From positions 3,595 through 67,594 of the forward strand of contig CAMLJY010000033.1 of the NCBI GenBank assembly GCA_946480465.1: a stretch of 64,000 bases of DNA. Reading direction: 5' to 3'. The position numbers and the translations under genes were made by a program. Below, piece by piece: positions 1 through 8,004 of this stretch. The notes below the pieces were generated by a model that had not been told where the DNA came from, searched no databases, and was given only the letters and a program-made list of their open reading frames with translations. Source of the stretch: an uncultured Burkholderiales bacterium. Its GTDB lineage: Bacteria > Pseudomonadota > Gammaproteobacteria > Burkholderiales > Burkholderiaceae. Position 1 is the stretch's first letter, and each line of letters starts with the position of its first letter.

Positions 1-230
1 CCGCGCAGCGCGTCTTCGGAAGCCAGGCTGCGGTGCAGCAGGCGCGCATCGAAGTCGGCGCCCGTCCACACCACCAGGTCCTGCTCGCGGAAGAAGCGGG
101 TGTGCATCGACAGCGGCTCGTTGAGGCACTCGATCCCGGCGTGCTGCTGGAGCAGGTCGTTCAGGAAGTTCGAGCCGGAGCGGTGATGGGCCATCACGAG
201 GAACGGGGGGCGTGGATCGGCCGTCTTCAT
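1..230 (-). CDS. Sulfotransferase-like protein, 5' part only (gene runs off the left edge)
   Basis: The minus strand reads from an ATG at 230 for 76 codons to the window edge. Residues 12-23 (MAHHRSGSNFLN) form the 5'-phosphosulfate-binding loop that opens PAPS-dependent sulfotransferase domains, followed by an NEPL motif near residue 42. That order (PxFLVMAHHRSGSN, then NEPLSMHTRFF) is usual for bacterial sulfotransferase-fold proteins that act on carbohydrates or lipids. The 3'-phosphate-binding part and the acceptor site lie outside the window, so the substrate cannot be judged. It is divergent from the solute-binding protein gene, with about 78 bp between the starts. The family call is fairly safe; the function is inferred. 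Confidence 0.75.
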   Translation of the reverse strand, partial: MKTADPRPPFLVMAHHRSGSNFLNDLLQQHAGIECLNEPLSMHTRFFREQDLVVWTGADFDARLLHRSLASEDALR

Positions 231-308
231 CGCTATTGCCAATGTTTGCTAGCGCTCGTAAGCTACGGCAGCAGCGCACCTTTCCTGGGCGTGAGCAGGG
301 AGCGTACG

Positions 309-1352
309 ATGAGCCCGCCAGAGGCCGCAAGAGCGAGTACCAGGCGCAGGACGCTCTTGGCGGCGGCCTCGGTCGCTTTGTCAGGCGCGGCAGGAGCCGC
401 CCTGCTGGCCCGCACCGGCTGGCGGCCGTTCACCCGCCCGCAGCCCACCGAGAGCCTCTCGATCGCGCTCTCCTCCACCCCCCATGCCGCCCTGCTGCAC
501 ATCGCTGCCGCCGAGGGCTATTTCGAGGACGTAGGCCTCGCCGTCACGCTGCTCCCGGTGAGCCACGGCAAGGCGGCGCTGGATCTGCTCGCCCAGCGCA
601 AGACCGACCTCGCCGCGGCGGCGGAGGTGCCTTTCGTGATCGCCGTGCTGCAAGGCGAACCCTTCGGGATCGCCGCCAGCATGCTCAGCGTCTCCACCGA
701 GATGGCGATCGTCGCCCGGCGCGACCGCGGCATCAGCCAGCCGGCGGACCTGCGTGGCAAGAAGGTCGGTGTTCCCCTGGGCACCAGTGGCGAATACTTT
801 CTCTGGGCCTTCCTGATACGGCACAAGCTGCCGCCCGACGCGGCGACGCTGGTCGACCTGCCGCCCGCCCGCATCGCGGACGCGCTGGCGCAGGGGCACA
901 TCGACGCCGCCTCGACCTGGCAGCCGATCCGGCTGAAAGCCGAGTCCAGCCTGGGCCTGGGCGGCGTGTCCTTCACCGCCCCGGCGGCCTACACGGTGAC
1001 GCACGTCGTCGTCGGCCGCAACGACTTCCTGCAGCAGCGCCCGGCCGCGCTGCGCAGGCTCGTGCGGGCACTGCTGAAGGCCGAGCAGCTCACGCGCGAC
1101 CAGCCGGAGCGGGCGCTGGCCGTGGCTGCGCAGCGGCTGAAGCTGGAGCCCGCCGCCCTGCGTCCGGTGTGGGCCGATCTCGGCTTCCGCGTCAATCTGC
1201 TGCAATCGCAGCTGGTCACGCTGGAGGACGAGGCGCAATGGGCGATGGCACGCGGGCATGTGCCGCGGACAGCAGTGCCCAATTTCCTGCCCCACCTCTA
1301 CCTCGACGCACTGCTGGCGGAACAGGCCGACCGCGTCACCGTGGTGTACTGA
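309..1352 (+). CDS. ABC-type solute-binding protein, SsuA/TauA/NMT1-like, without permease partners
   Basis: 347 residues. The ATG at 309 is preferred over longer in-frame starts because an AGGGAG sits just upstream and the N-terminus then reads as an Arg-rich export signal with a hydrophobic stretch at residues 12-32. The mature part has the nitrate/sulfonate/taurine binding-protein pattern: SIALSSTPHAALLHIAAAEGYF near the start, then LRGKKVGVPLGTSGEYF, and TWQP in lobe 2. Such proteins normally feed an ABC importer, but no permease or ATPase gene is adjacent. Instead a membrane histidine kinase starts 13 bp downstream on the same strand, so this protein may present a ligand to the kinase rather than feed transport. 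The ligand is unknown. Confidence 0.8.
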   Translation: MSPPEAARASTRRRTLLAAASVALSGAAGAALLARTGWRPFTRPQPTESLSIALSSTPHAALLHIAAAEGYFEDVGLAVTLLPVSHGKAALDLLAQRKTDLAAAAEVPFVIAVLQGEPFGIAASMLSVSTEMAIVARRDRGISQPADLRGKKVGVPLGTSGEYFLWAFLIRHKLPPDAATLVDLPPARIADALAQGHIDAASTWQPIRLKAESSLGLGGVSFTAPAAYTVTHVVVGRNDFLQQRPAALRRLVRALLKAEQLTRDQPERALAVAAQRLKLEPAALRPVWADLGFRVNLLQSQLVTLEDEAQWAMARGHVPRTAVPNFLPHLYLDALLAEQADRVTVVY

Positions 1353-1365
1353 ACGACCCGCGACC

Positions 1366-2850
1366 ATGAAGATCGGCACCAAGGGACGGCTGGCGACCAC
1401 GACGGCGCTGGCCACCATTGCGCTGCTGGCGGCGGTGATCTTCTGGGCGGATGCCGAGGTCGACGAAGCCGATGGCGAGCGCCGGCGCACGGCGGACGTC
1501 GCGCGCGCGCTGAACGACCTGCGGCTGGTGACCTTCGAGTACACGCTGTACCGGCCCGAGCGCGCGCACCTGCAGGCGCGCGAGGCCGCCCACCGGCTGG
1601 ACCGCCTGCTGGCCACGCACCCCGTCACGGATCCGGAGGCGCGGGAGATCCTGGCCGAACTGCGCGCGCGCAGCGCCGAGACGCAGCGCATCTTCGAAGA
1701 GCTGGGTTCTTCCCCGTCCCCGGTGCTGGGCAGCGCCAGCGCGCAAGGCGATGCGCAGCGCCGGTTCGAGGCCCAGCTATCGCGCAAACTGCTCGTGCTG
1801 CAGCAGGAAAGCCTGGTCGACGCGCTGCGCCTGTCGGACGTGTCGACCCGGCGCATCGCCGAGGCGCAGCGCCGGGTGGTCTGGGTGTTCCTGGCCGGCC
1901 TGCTGCTGATCGCGGCCACGACCGGCGGCGCGGGCTGGTTGATCCACCGCAGCGTGCTGGCGCCGATTCGCCGCCTGGAGGAGGCGACGCGCCAGGTGGC
2001 CTCCGGCAACTGGGGCTTCAAGCTCGACATCGGCGGCAACGACGAGATCGGCGAGATGTCGCGCAATTTCGATGCGATGACCGCGGCGTTGCGGGCCTCG
2101 TTCGCGCAGATCGAACGGAGCAACCAGGAACTGGCCGCGCTGAACAAGGAAATCGAGGCCTTCAGCTACTCGGTGTCGCACGACCTGCGGGCGCCGCTGC
2201 GCAGCATGGACGGCTTTTCGCTGGCGCTGCTGGAAGACTATTCCGACCGCCTCGACGACGAGGGGCGCGACTACCTGCAGCGCATCCGCGCCGCCAGCCA
2301 GCGCATGGGGCGCCTGATCGACGAACTGCTCGGCCTGTCGAAGGTGACCCGGACCGAACTGGTGATCCGCGACGTCGACCTGAGCGCGCTCGCGCGCGAG
2401 ATCGCCGAAGGGCTGCAGCAGCAGCACCCGGATCGTGATGTTCGCTGGGAGATCGAGCAGGGCCTGGTCGTGCGCGCCGACAAGTCCCTGATGCAGATCG
2501 CGCTGCAGAACCTGATCGAGAACGCCTGGAAGTTCACCGCCCGCACCGCGGGGGCCGTGGTGCGGGTCGGGCGCAGCGTGCAAGACGGCCAGGCCGCGTG
2601 GTTCGTGGCGGACAACGGCGTGGGCTTCGACATGAACTACGCCGACCGCCTCTTCGGCGCGTTCCAGCGCCTGCACCACGAAAGCGAATTCGCCGGCACC
2701 GGCATCGGCCTGGCCATCGTGCACCGCATCATCCGCCGCCACGAGGGACGCATCTGGGCGGAATCGCAGCCGGGCCGCGGCGCCACGTTCTACTTCACGT
2801 TCAGGGGATCCACCGATGAGCCAAGACAACAAGGTCATCCTGCTGGTTGA
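1366..2850 (+). CDS. Membrane sensor histidine kinase (periplasmic loop-HAMP-HisKA-HATPase)
   Basis: 494 residues. TM1 is at about 8-28, a helical periplasmic region at 29-170, TM2 at about 171-193, HAMP at about 195-247 and a short coiled coil before HisKA. The phospho-acceptor is H272 in FSYSVSHDLRAP, the Cph1-type H-box. The N-box (QNLIENAWKFT), G1 (DNGVGFD) and G2 (GTGIGLAIVHRI) are intact, so the kinase should be active. The 3' end overlaps the next receiver gene by 35 bp, typical of a coupled kinase/receiver pair. The upstream neighbour is an orphan solute-binding protein. The signal sensed is not evident. The start ATG at 1366 follows the previous stop closely; an earlier in-frame ATG inside the upstream gene is unlikely. 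Confidence 0.9.
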   Translation: MKIGTKGRLATTTALATIALLAAVIFWADAEVDEADGERRRTADVARALNDLRLVTFEYTLYRPERAHLQAREAAHRLDRLLATHPVTDPEAREILAELRARSAETQRIFEELGSSPSPVLGSASAQGDAQRRFEAQLSRKLLVLQQESLVDALRLSDVSTRRIAEAQRRVVWVFLAGLLLIAATTGGAGWLIHRSVLAPIRRLEEATRQVASGNWGFKLDIGGNDEIGEMSRNFDAMTAALRASFAQIERSNQELAALNKEIEAFSYSVSHDLRAPLRSMDGFSLALLEDYSDRLDDEGRDYLQRIRAASQRMGRLIDELLGLSKVTRTELVIRDVDLSALAREIAEGLQQQHPDRDVRWEIEQGLVVRADKSLMQIALQNLIENAWKFTARTAGAVVRVGRSVQDGQAAWFVADNGVGFDMNYADRLFGAFQRLHHESEFAGTGIGLAIVHRIIRRHEGRIWAESQPGRGATFYFTFRGSTDEPRQQGHPAG

Positions 2851-3271
2851 GGACAACCCGGACGACGTGGCGTTGACGCTGCGCGCCTTCAAGCGAAGCC
2901 ACCTGATGAATCCGATCACGGTGGTGCGCGATGGCGTCGAAGCGCTCGACTTCCTGTTCGCCCGTAACGCGTATGAGGAGCGGGCGTCGCATCCGCTGCC
3001 GACCATGGTCATCCTGGACCTCAAGCTGCCGAAGCTGGATGGCCTGGGCGTGCTGCGCGCGGTGCGGGCCGAGGAGCGGACGCGCTTCCTGCCGGTGGTC
3101 ATCCTCACCTCGTCACAGGAAGAGCAGGACCTGATCTCGGGCTACACGCTCGGCTGCAACAGCTACGTCAGGAAGCCGGTCGACTTTGCCGAGTTCATCG
3201 AGGCCGCCAAGGTGCTCGGCCTGTACTGGCTGATGCTGAACCAGGTGCCGCCGGGGCGCTCCAGCCCGTGA
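2816..3271 (+). CDS. Single-domain response regulator, Rcp1-like
   Basis: 151 residues, receiver domain only. Acidic residues D13/D16 (VEDNPDD), phospho-acceptor D68 (VILDLKLPKLDG), T98 (ILTSS) and K120 (VRKPV) are all present. The long alpha2/beta3 region and the GCNSYVRKPVDF segment match the cyanobacterial Rcp1 family that pairs with Cph1-type kinases, consistent with the H-box of the overlapping kinase. Its start lies inside the kinase gene, and its stop overlaps the GTG of the next gene (GTGA), so three genes are translationally coupled. With no output domain it probably acts by protein contact or phosphotransfer, possibly toward the downstream hybrid kinase. Confidence 0.92.
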   Translation: MSQDNKVILLVEDNPDDVALTLRAFKRSHLMNPITVVRDGVEALDFLFARNAYEERASHPLPTMVILDLKLPKLDGLGVLRAVRAEERTRFLPVVILTSSQEEQDLISGYTLGCNSYVRKPVDFAEFIEAAKVLGLYWLMLNQVPPGRSSP

Positions 3272-5838
3272 ACACCGAGTCCAGCGCCGCCGCGGCTCCG
3301 CGGCGGGTCAGGCTGCTCATCGTCGAGGATTCCGACGACGATGCCCGGCTCATCGTGCGCCTGCTGCGCCGCGGCGGATTCGAGCCGACCTACGAGCGCG
3401 TGCAGGACATGCACGCGCTGCAGGCCGCGCTGCGCGACGGGGCATGGGATGCGGTGCTGTCCGATTTCCGCATGCCGGCGTTCAGCGGCGTCGATGCCTT
3501 GCGGGCATTCCGGACCATGGAGATCGACATCCCGTTCATCTTCGTCTCCGGCACGATCGGGGAGGAAGTGGCCGTCGAGGCGATGAAGGCCGGCGCCAGC
3601 GACTACGTGATGAAGCAGAACCTGGCCCGGCTGAGCCCGGTGCTCGAGCGCGAGCTGGCGCAGTCGGCCGTGCGCGCCGAGCGCCGCCAGGCGCAGGTCG
3701 AGCTGGAGCGCTCGCGCCAGCTGGCCGACCTGCGCGTCCGCGAAACCCAGCAGCTGCTGCGGGCCATCGTCGACAACTCCACCGCCGCGATCTACGTGAA
3801 GGACCTGCAGGGGCGCTACCTGCTGGTCAACCGCAGCTTCGGGCAGCTGCACCATGTTCGTCCGGACGAGGTCACCGGCAGGACCGACCACGAGCTCTTC
3901 CCGGCCGCTGCCGCGGCGGCCTTTCGCGCGGTCGACGAACGCGTCGCGGCCGCGGGGGCGCCGCTGACCGCCGAGGAGGAGGCCCCGCTGGACGCCGGCT
4001 TGCGCACCTACCTCTCGGTCAAGTGCCCGCTGCTGGACGAGCAGGGGCAGCTCAAGGGCGTGTTCGGCATTTCGACGGACATCACCGACCGCAAGCAGGC
4101 GGAAGCGAACCTGAGGGCCCAGCTCGAACGGCTGCAGCTGCTCGACCACATCACGACCGCGATCGGCGAGCGGCAGGACTTGCACAGCATCTGCCAGGTG
4201 GCGGTCAGCAGCCTCGAAGAACAGCTGCCGGCGGACTTCGCCTGCATCTGCCGATACAGCCCGGCGGACCACGCGCTGACGGTGCTCTGCGTGGCGCCGA
4301 ACAGCCTGGCCCGGGCCACGGCCATCGGCCTGCGCGAGCAGACGCAGCTGGCGATCGACGAGAACGCGCTGTCGCGCTGCCTCTCGGGCGAGCTGGTGTA
4401 CGAGCCGGACCTGCGCCTGTCCTCGGTGCCGTTTGCCCAGCGCCTGGCCGCCGGCGGACTCGGGGCGCTGGTGGCGGTGCCGCTGACCTCGGAGCAGCGC
4501 GCGCTCGGCGTGCTGCTCGTGGCCCGCCAATGCGTGAATGGATTCAGCAGCGGCGAGTGCGAGTTTCTTCGCCAGCTCAGCGCCCACGTCGCGCTGGCGG
4601 CTCGGCAGGCCGAACTGCACGAATCGCTGCAGCGCGCCTACGGCGACCTGCGGCGGACGCAGGAAGCCGTCATGCAGCAGGAACGCCTGCGCGCGCTGGG
4701 CCAGATGGCCAGCGGCATCGCGCACGACATCAACAACGCCATCTCGCCCGCGTCGCTGTATGCCGAGCACCTGCTCGAGCGCGAGACCGGGCTCACCGAG
4801 CGGGGGCGGGCCGCGCTGGAGACGATCGCCCGGGCGATCGACGACGTGGCGGCCACCGTGTCGCGCATGCGCGAGTTCTACCGTCAACGCGAGGCGCCGG
4901 GCGCGATGCGGCCCTTGCAGCTGAATGACCTGGTGCCGCAGGTGATCGAGCTGACCCAGGCCCGCTGGCGCGACATGCCGCAGCAGCGCGGCGCCGTGGT
5001 GCGGCTGGAGACTGCCCTGGCGCAGGACCTTCCCGAGGTGCCGGGCGTCGAAAGCGAAGTGCGGGAGGCGCTGATCAACCTGATCTTCAACGCGGTCGAC
5101 GCCATGCCCGACGGCGGGGTGCTGACGCTGCGCACGCGCGCCGCAGTGGGGCCTGACGACGACGGCGACGGCCGCGCCGAGCAGCGGGTGATGGTGGAAG
5201 TCGAGGACAGCGGCACGGGGATGGACGAGTCGACGCGGCGGCGCTGCCTGGAACCCTTCTTCACGACCAAGGGCGAACGCGGCACCGGCCTGGGCCTGGC
5301 GATGGTCTACGGCATCGCGCAGCGGCACGGGGCGGCGGTGGAGATCGACAGCGAACCCGGCCGGGGGACCTGCATGCGGCTGGTGTTTCCCGTGAGGCAC
5401 GGCCAGGCGCTGCCGCAGCCCCTGGACGACGCGGCCGGGCTGCGCCCCCGCTCCTGCCTGCGCATCCTCCTGGTCGACGACGATCCCCTGATCGTCCGTT
5501 CTTTGTCCGACGCGCTGGTGCATGACGGTCACGACGTCGCTGCCGTCAATGGCGGACAGGCGGGCATCGATGCCTTCATGCGGGCGCATGCAGCGGGCGC
5601 CCCGTTCCAGCTCGTCATCACCGACCTGGGCATGCCCTACGTCGACGGCCGCCGCGTCGCCGCCGCCGTCAAGGCGCTCGAGCCCTCCACGCCGGTGCTG
5701 CTGCTGACGGGCTGGGGTCGCCGGATGGTCGCCGAAGGCGAGGTGCCGCCGCACGTCGACATGGTGCTGAGCAAGCCACCGAAGCTGAGGGAACTGCAGG
5801 CCGCGCTGGCGCGCCTGACCGATCCGCCCGACCGCTGA
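3268..5838 (+). CDS. Soluble hybrid histidine kinase, REC-PAS-GAF-HisKA-HATPase-REC
   Basis: 856 residues from a GTG overlapping the previous stop. N-terminal receiver (about 14-135, phospho-acceptor D66 in LSDFRMP); PAS (about 160-275, with IYVKDLQGRYLLVNRSF); GAF (about 300-440); dimerisation helix with H486 (SGIAHDINN, the NtrB-like H-box variant); HATPase with N-box LINLIFNAVDA, G1 VEDSGTGMD and GTGLGLAMVYGI; C-terminal receiver with D786 (VITDLGMPY). No membrane segment is seen, so it should be cytoplasmic and take input through the N-terminal receiver, from the preceding kinase/Rcp1-like pair, or through the PAS/GAF domains. The GSASDYVMKQNL-type ending of REC1 is common in REC-PAS kinases. 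The operon suggests a relay, but no DNA-binding output is nearby. Confidence 0.92.
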   Translation: MNTESSAAAAPRRVRLLIVEDSDDDARLIVRLLRRGGFEPTYERVQDMHALQAALRDGAWDAVLSDFRMPAFSGVDALRAFRTMEIDIPFIFVSGTIGEEVAVEAMKAGASDYVMKQNLARLSPVLERELAQSAVRAERRQAQVELERSRQLADLRVRETQQLLRAIVDNSTAAIYVKDLQGRYLLVNRSFGQLHHVRPDEVTGRTDHELFPAAAAAAFRAVDERVAAAGAPLTAEEEAPLDAGLRTYLSVKCPLLDEQGQLKGVFGISTDITDRKQAEANLRAQLERLQLLDHITTAIGERQDLHSICQVAVSSLEEQLPADFACICRYSPADHALTVLCVAPNSLARATAIGLREQTQLAIDENALSRCLSGELVYEPDLRLSSVPFAQRLAAGGLGALVAVPLTSEQRALGVLLVARQCVNGFSSGECEFLRQLSAHVALAARQAELHESLQRAYGDLRRTQEAVMQQERLRALGQMASGIAHDINNAISPASLYAEHLLERETGLTERGRAALETIARAIDDVAATVSRMREFYRQREAPGAMRPLQLNDLVPQVIELTQARWRDMPQQRGAVVRLETALAQDLPEVPGVESEVREALINLIFNAVDAMPDGGVLTLRTRAAVGPDDDGDGRAEQRVMVEVEDSGTGMDESTRRRCLEPFFTTKGERGTGLGLAMVYGIAQRHGAAVEIDSEPGRGTCMRLVFPVRHGQALPQPLDDAAGLRPRSCLRILLVDDDPLIVRSLSDALVHDGHDVAAVNGGQAGIDAFMRAHAAGAPFQLVITDLGMPYVDGRRVAAAVKALEPSTPVLLLTGWGRRMVAEGEVPPHVDMVLSKPPKLRELQAALARLTDPPDR

Positions 5839-5929
5839 CTGGAGGCGTGCCGCCCCGAAAGTCGTGGAAGGCGTGGAAGGCGTGGATTCCTTCCTTCCGG
5901 ATCGGGACCGGCCCGGCGAGCATGGCGGC

Positions 5930-6169
5930 ATGTCCGAGGTCGATGACGAACTGATGCAGCAGGTGTTGAGCGCGGTGTACCGCTGCCTCGCGGACGACCG
6001 CGCCGGCTGGGGCATGGGCTCGCAGCCCGACCGCTTCATGACCCTGCTGGGCATGGCGAAGGCGCGCGACGCGATGCTGGCGATCTGCCGCGACGTCGAA
6101 GCCGACAGCGAGTTCGTCGAGTTCCTGGACAGCCACTGGCTGCAGCGCTTCCGGCCCCTGCCGGTGTAG
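5930..6169 (+). CDS. Small conserved-looking protein of unknown function, 79 aa
   Basis: An acidic, mostly helical 79-residue protein. The ATG at 5930 is chosen because the sequence becomes protein-like there (MSEVDDELMQQVLSAVYRC); a start at 5864 would add 22 low-quality residues. It contains a WGMGSQPDRFMTLLGMAKARDAML stretch and ends FLDSHWLQRFRPLPV. There is no signal peptide, membrane segment or recognised motif. It follows the hybrid kinase by about 90 bp on the same strand and could be its co-transcribed accessory, but nothing in the sequence proves this. The family is not recognised. Confidence 0.5.
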   Translation: MSEVDDELMQQVLSAVYRCLADDRAGWGMGSQPDRFMTLLGMAKARDAMLAICRDVEADSEFVEFLDSHWLQRFRPLPV

Positions 6170-6255
6170 CGCGCCCGTCCGCCCGGCCGGGCTGCAAGAA
6201 TGCGTTCCGCAGCTGCGCTGCGCTGCGCCGCGCGCGCCGGAACGGAGCCCTTGGC

Positions 6256-7518
6256 ATGAACGACTTCCTCGATCCCCTGCTCGACAGCCGCCACAAGGGC
6301 TATCCGCATGATGCGCCGCCGCTGCGCCGGTCGCAGATCGGCGAGCAGGGCTGGTCGGTGCCGGCGGGCGACCTGCCGCTTCCTTTGGCCGTCATCAAGC
6401 GCGGTGCCCTGCAACACAACCTGGGCTGGATGCAGCGCTTCTGCGAGCAGCGCGGCATCGGCCTGGCGCCGCACGGCAAGACGACGATGTCGCCGCAGCT
6501 CTTCCGCGCGCAGCTCGATGCCGGTGCCTGGGGCCTCACCGTGGCCACCGTGCACCAGCTGCGCATCGCGGTCGGGGCCGGCGCCACCCGGGTGCTGATC
6601 GCGAACCAGGTGATCGCCGCGGCGGACCTGCGCGCGATCGATGCGCTGAAGGCCGGCATCCCCGGGCTGCGCGTGCTGTTCCTGCTGGATTCGATCGCGC
6701 AGCTGGAAACCATCGAGGCCGCAGGCGCGGCCGCCCCCTTCGAGGTGCTGATCGAGATCGGCATCCCCGGCGGCCGCACCGGCTGCCGCACCACCGGCGA
6801 CGCCGCCGCCCTCGCCCGCCGCGCGAAGTCCAGCCCGGCCGTGGTGCTGGCCGGCATCGAGTGCTACGAGGGCCTGAACGCCTCCGGCGACGGGACCCGG
6901 GACCGTGCCTTCGCCGACGCGCTGATGCAGCGCGTGGCCGAGATCGCGGCGCTGGCCGACCGCGAGCAGCTGTTCGAGCGCGACGAGGTGATCGTTTCCG
7001 CCGGCGGCTCGGCGATCTTCGACCTGGTGGTGCCGGGCCTGCGGCCGCAGCTGACGCGCCAAGTGAGCGGCCTGCTGCGCTCCGGCTGCTACCTCACGCA
7101 CGACCAGGGCAACTACCGGCGACTGGTGTCGCTGGTGAACCAGCGCATCGGCTGCGCCGATGCGGCCGGCCTGCAGGCGGCGCTGGAGGTGTGGGCGACC
7201 GTGCAGTCGCTGCCCGAGCCGGGCCTGGCGATCCTGGCCGTGGGCAAGCGCGACATCTCGCACGACCTGGGCTGGCCGCTGCCGCTGGCGCGGGTGCCGC
7301 GGGGTGGGCACCGGCCGCAGCCGGTGCCGGCCGACTGGACCATCAGCGGCCTGAACGACCAGCATGGCTACCTGCGCGGGGCGCTGGCCGACCTGAACGT
7401 GGGCGACCGGGTGATCCTCGGCCTGTCCCATCCCTGCACCACCTTCGACAAGTGGCGCTGGATGCCCATCGTCGACGACGACTACCGCGTCGTCGACGCG
7501 CTGGTCACCTGCTTCTGA
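6256..7518 (+). CDS. D-serine dehydratase-like / D-threonine aldolase-like PLP enzyme (amino acid deaminase)
   Basis: 420 residues, fold-type III PLP enzyme. An alanine-racemase-like N-terminal barrel carries the PLP lysine at K75 in APHGKTTMSP, preceded by NLGWMQRFC. The C-terminal D-serine dehydratase-like domain ends with LGLSHPCTTFDKW, whose His-Pro-Cys supplies the zinc ligands of DSD1-type enzymes. The likely reaction is metal-assisted deamination or aldol cleavage of a D-hydroxy-amino acid (D-serine, D-threonine or a beta-hydroxy-aspartate-like substrate). The length fits the family. It converges on the SnoaL-like gene; the two stop codons lie in opposite arms of one hairpin. No regulator or transporter is next to it, so the true substrate is open. 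Confidence 0.8.
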   Translation: MNDFLDPLLDSRHKGYPHDAPPLRRSQIGEQGWSVPAGDLPLPLAVIKRGALQHNLGWMQRFCEQRGIGLAPHGKTTMSPQLFRAQLDAGAWGLTVATVHQLRIAVGAGATRVLIANQVIAAADLRAIDALKAGIPGLRVLFLLDSIAQLETIEAAGAAAPFEVLIEIGIPGGRTGCRTTGDAAALARRAKSSPAVVLAGIECYEGLNASGDGTRDRAFADALMQRVAEIAALADREQLFERDEVIVSAGGSAIFDLVVPGLRPQLTRQVSGLLRSGCYLTHDQGNYRRLVSLVNQRIGCADAAGLQAALEVWATVQSLPEPGLAILAVGKRDISHDLGWPLPLARVPRGGHRPQPVPADWTISGLNDQHGYLRGALADLNVGDRVILGLSHPCTTFDKWRWMPIVDDDYRVVDALVTCF

Positions 7519-7536
7519 TCAGCTGTTCCTGATCAG
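7515..7536. terminator. Compact hairpin shared by two convergent stop codons
   Basis: CTGATCAG (7515-7522), a 6-nt loop, then CTGATCAG (7529-7536) can pair as an 8-bp stem. The TGA of the plus-strand PLP enzyme lies in the left arm and the stop of the minus-strand SnoaL-like gene lies in the right arm. There is no clear T-run, so intrinsic termination is only a possibility. Confidence 0.4.
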
Positions 7537-7907
7537 GAAGCCGGATCCAGCACCTGCGGCCCGAAGACGAAGGAGGCGCTGCGGATGAGCCCTTCCTCCA
7601 CCAGGTAGATGCACACCAGCTCGATGCGGCCCGGGCCCTCCGGGAAGGTGCGCGAGACGTCCTCGTGGTCGATGACGACCGGGCCCATCACGGTGCGCTT
7701 CAGCAGCCTGGCGTGCAGGTTCGGCTCGCTGAAGCGCGGGGCGGTGCGGGCGCGGATCTGCTCGTGGCCTTCGGCCAGCAGCTTGCCCGGGTGCTCGTAC
7801 TGGCGCGCGTCCGGCGCGTAGGTGGCGAGCCAGCCGGCCAGGTCCCGGGCGTTGTAGGCATCGAGCTGGCGCTGGACGACGATTTCGGGTGAGCTGAAAC
7901 GGGGCAT
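7533..7907 (-). CDS. SnoaL-like / steroid isomerase-fold (NTF2-like) protein
   Basis: 124 residues from the ATG at 7907 (MPRFSSPEIVVQRQLDAYNARD). The QLDAYNARDLAGWLATYAPDA opening followed by a beta-rich half ending in VEEGLIRSASFVFG is the SnoaL-like NTF2 fold with a cone-shaped pocket. Members act as hydroxylases, isomerases or polyketide cyclases, or bind ligands without catalysis. A longer start at 7949 exists but adds a Pro-rich tail. It is followed on the same strand by nothing and preceded by the dehalogenase-like gene about 100 bp upstream, so the two may be co-transcribed. Specific activity is unknown. Confidence 0.75.
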   Translation of the reverse strand: MPRFSSPEIVVQRQLDAYNARDLAGWLATYAPDARQYEHPGKLLAEGHEQIRARTAPRFSEPNLHARLLKRTVMGPVVIDHEDVSRTFPEGPGRIELVCIYLVEEGLIRSASFVFGPQVLDPAS

Positions 7908-8004
7908 GGCAGGCTGGCCTGATGGCCGGTACGACGGGGCGGGCAGCATAGCGCGCCGCGGGCGGCGGCGCGCCGTCTATCGAACGAAAGGCGCGGCCGG
8001 GCGT

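Noticed and set aside
3163..7431. A 4.3-kb open frame on the minus strand
   Set aside because: It is the antisense of the hybrid kinase and PLP-enzyme genes; its product is His/Gln/Arg/Gly-rich with no domain, as expected of mirrored high-GC codons.
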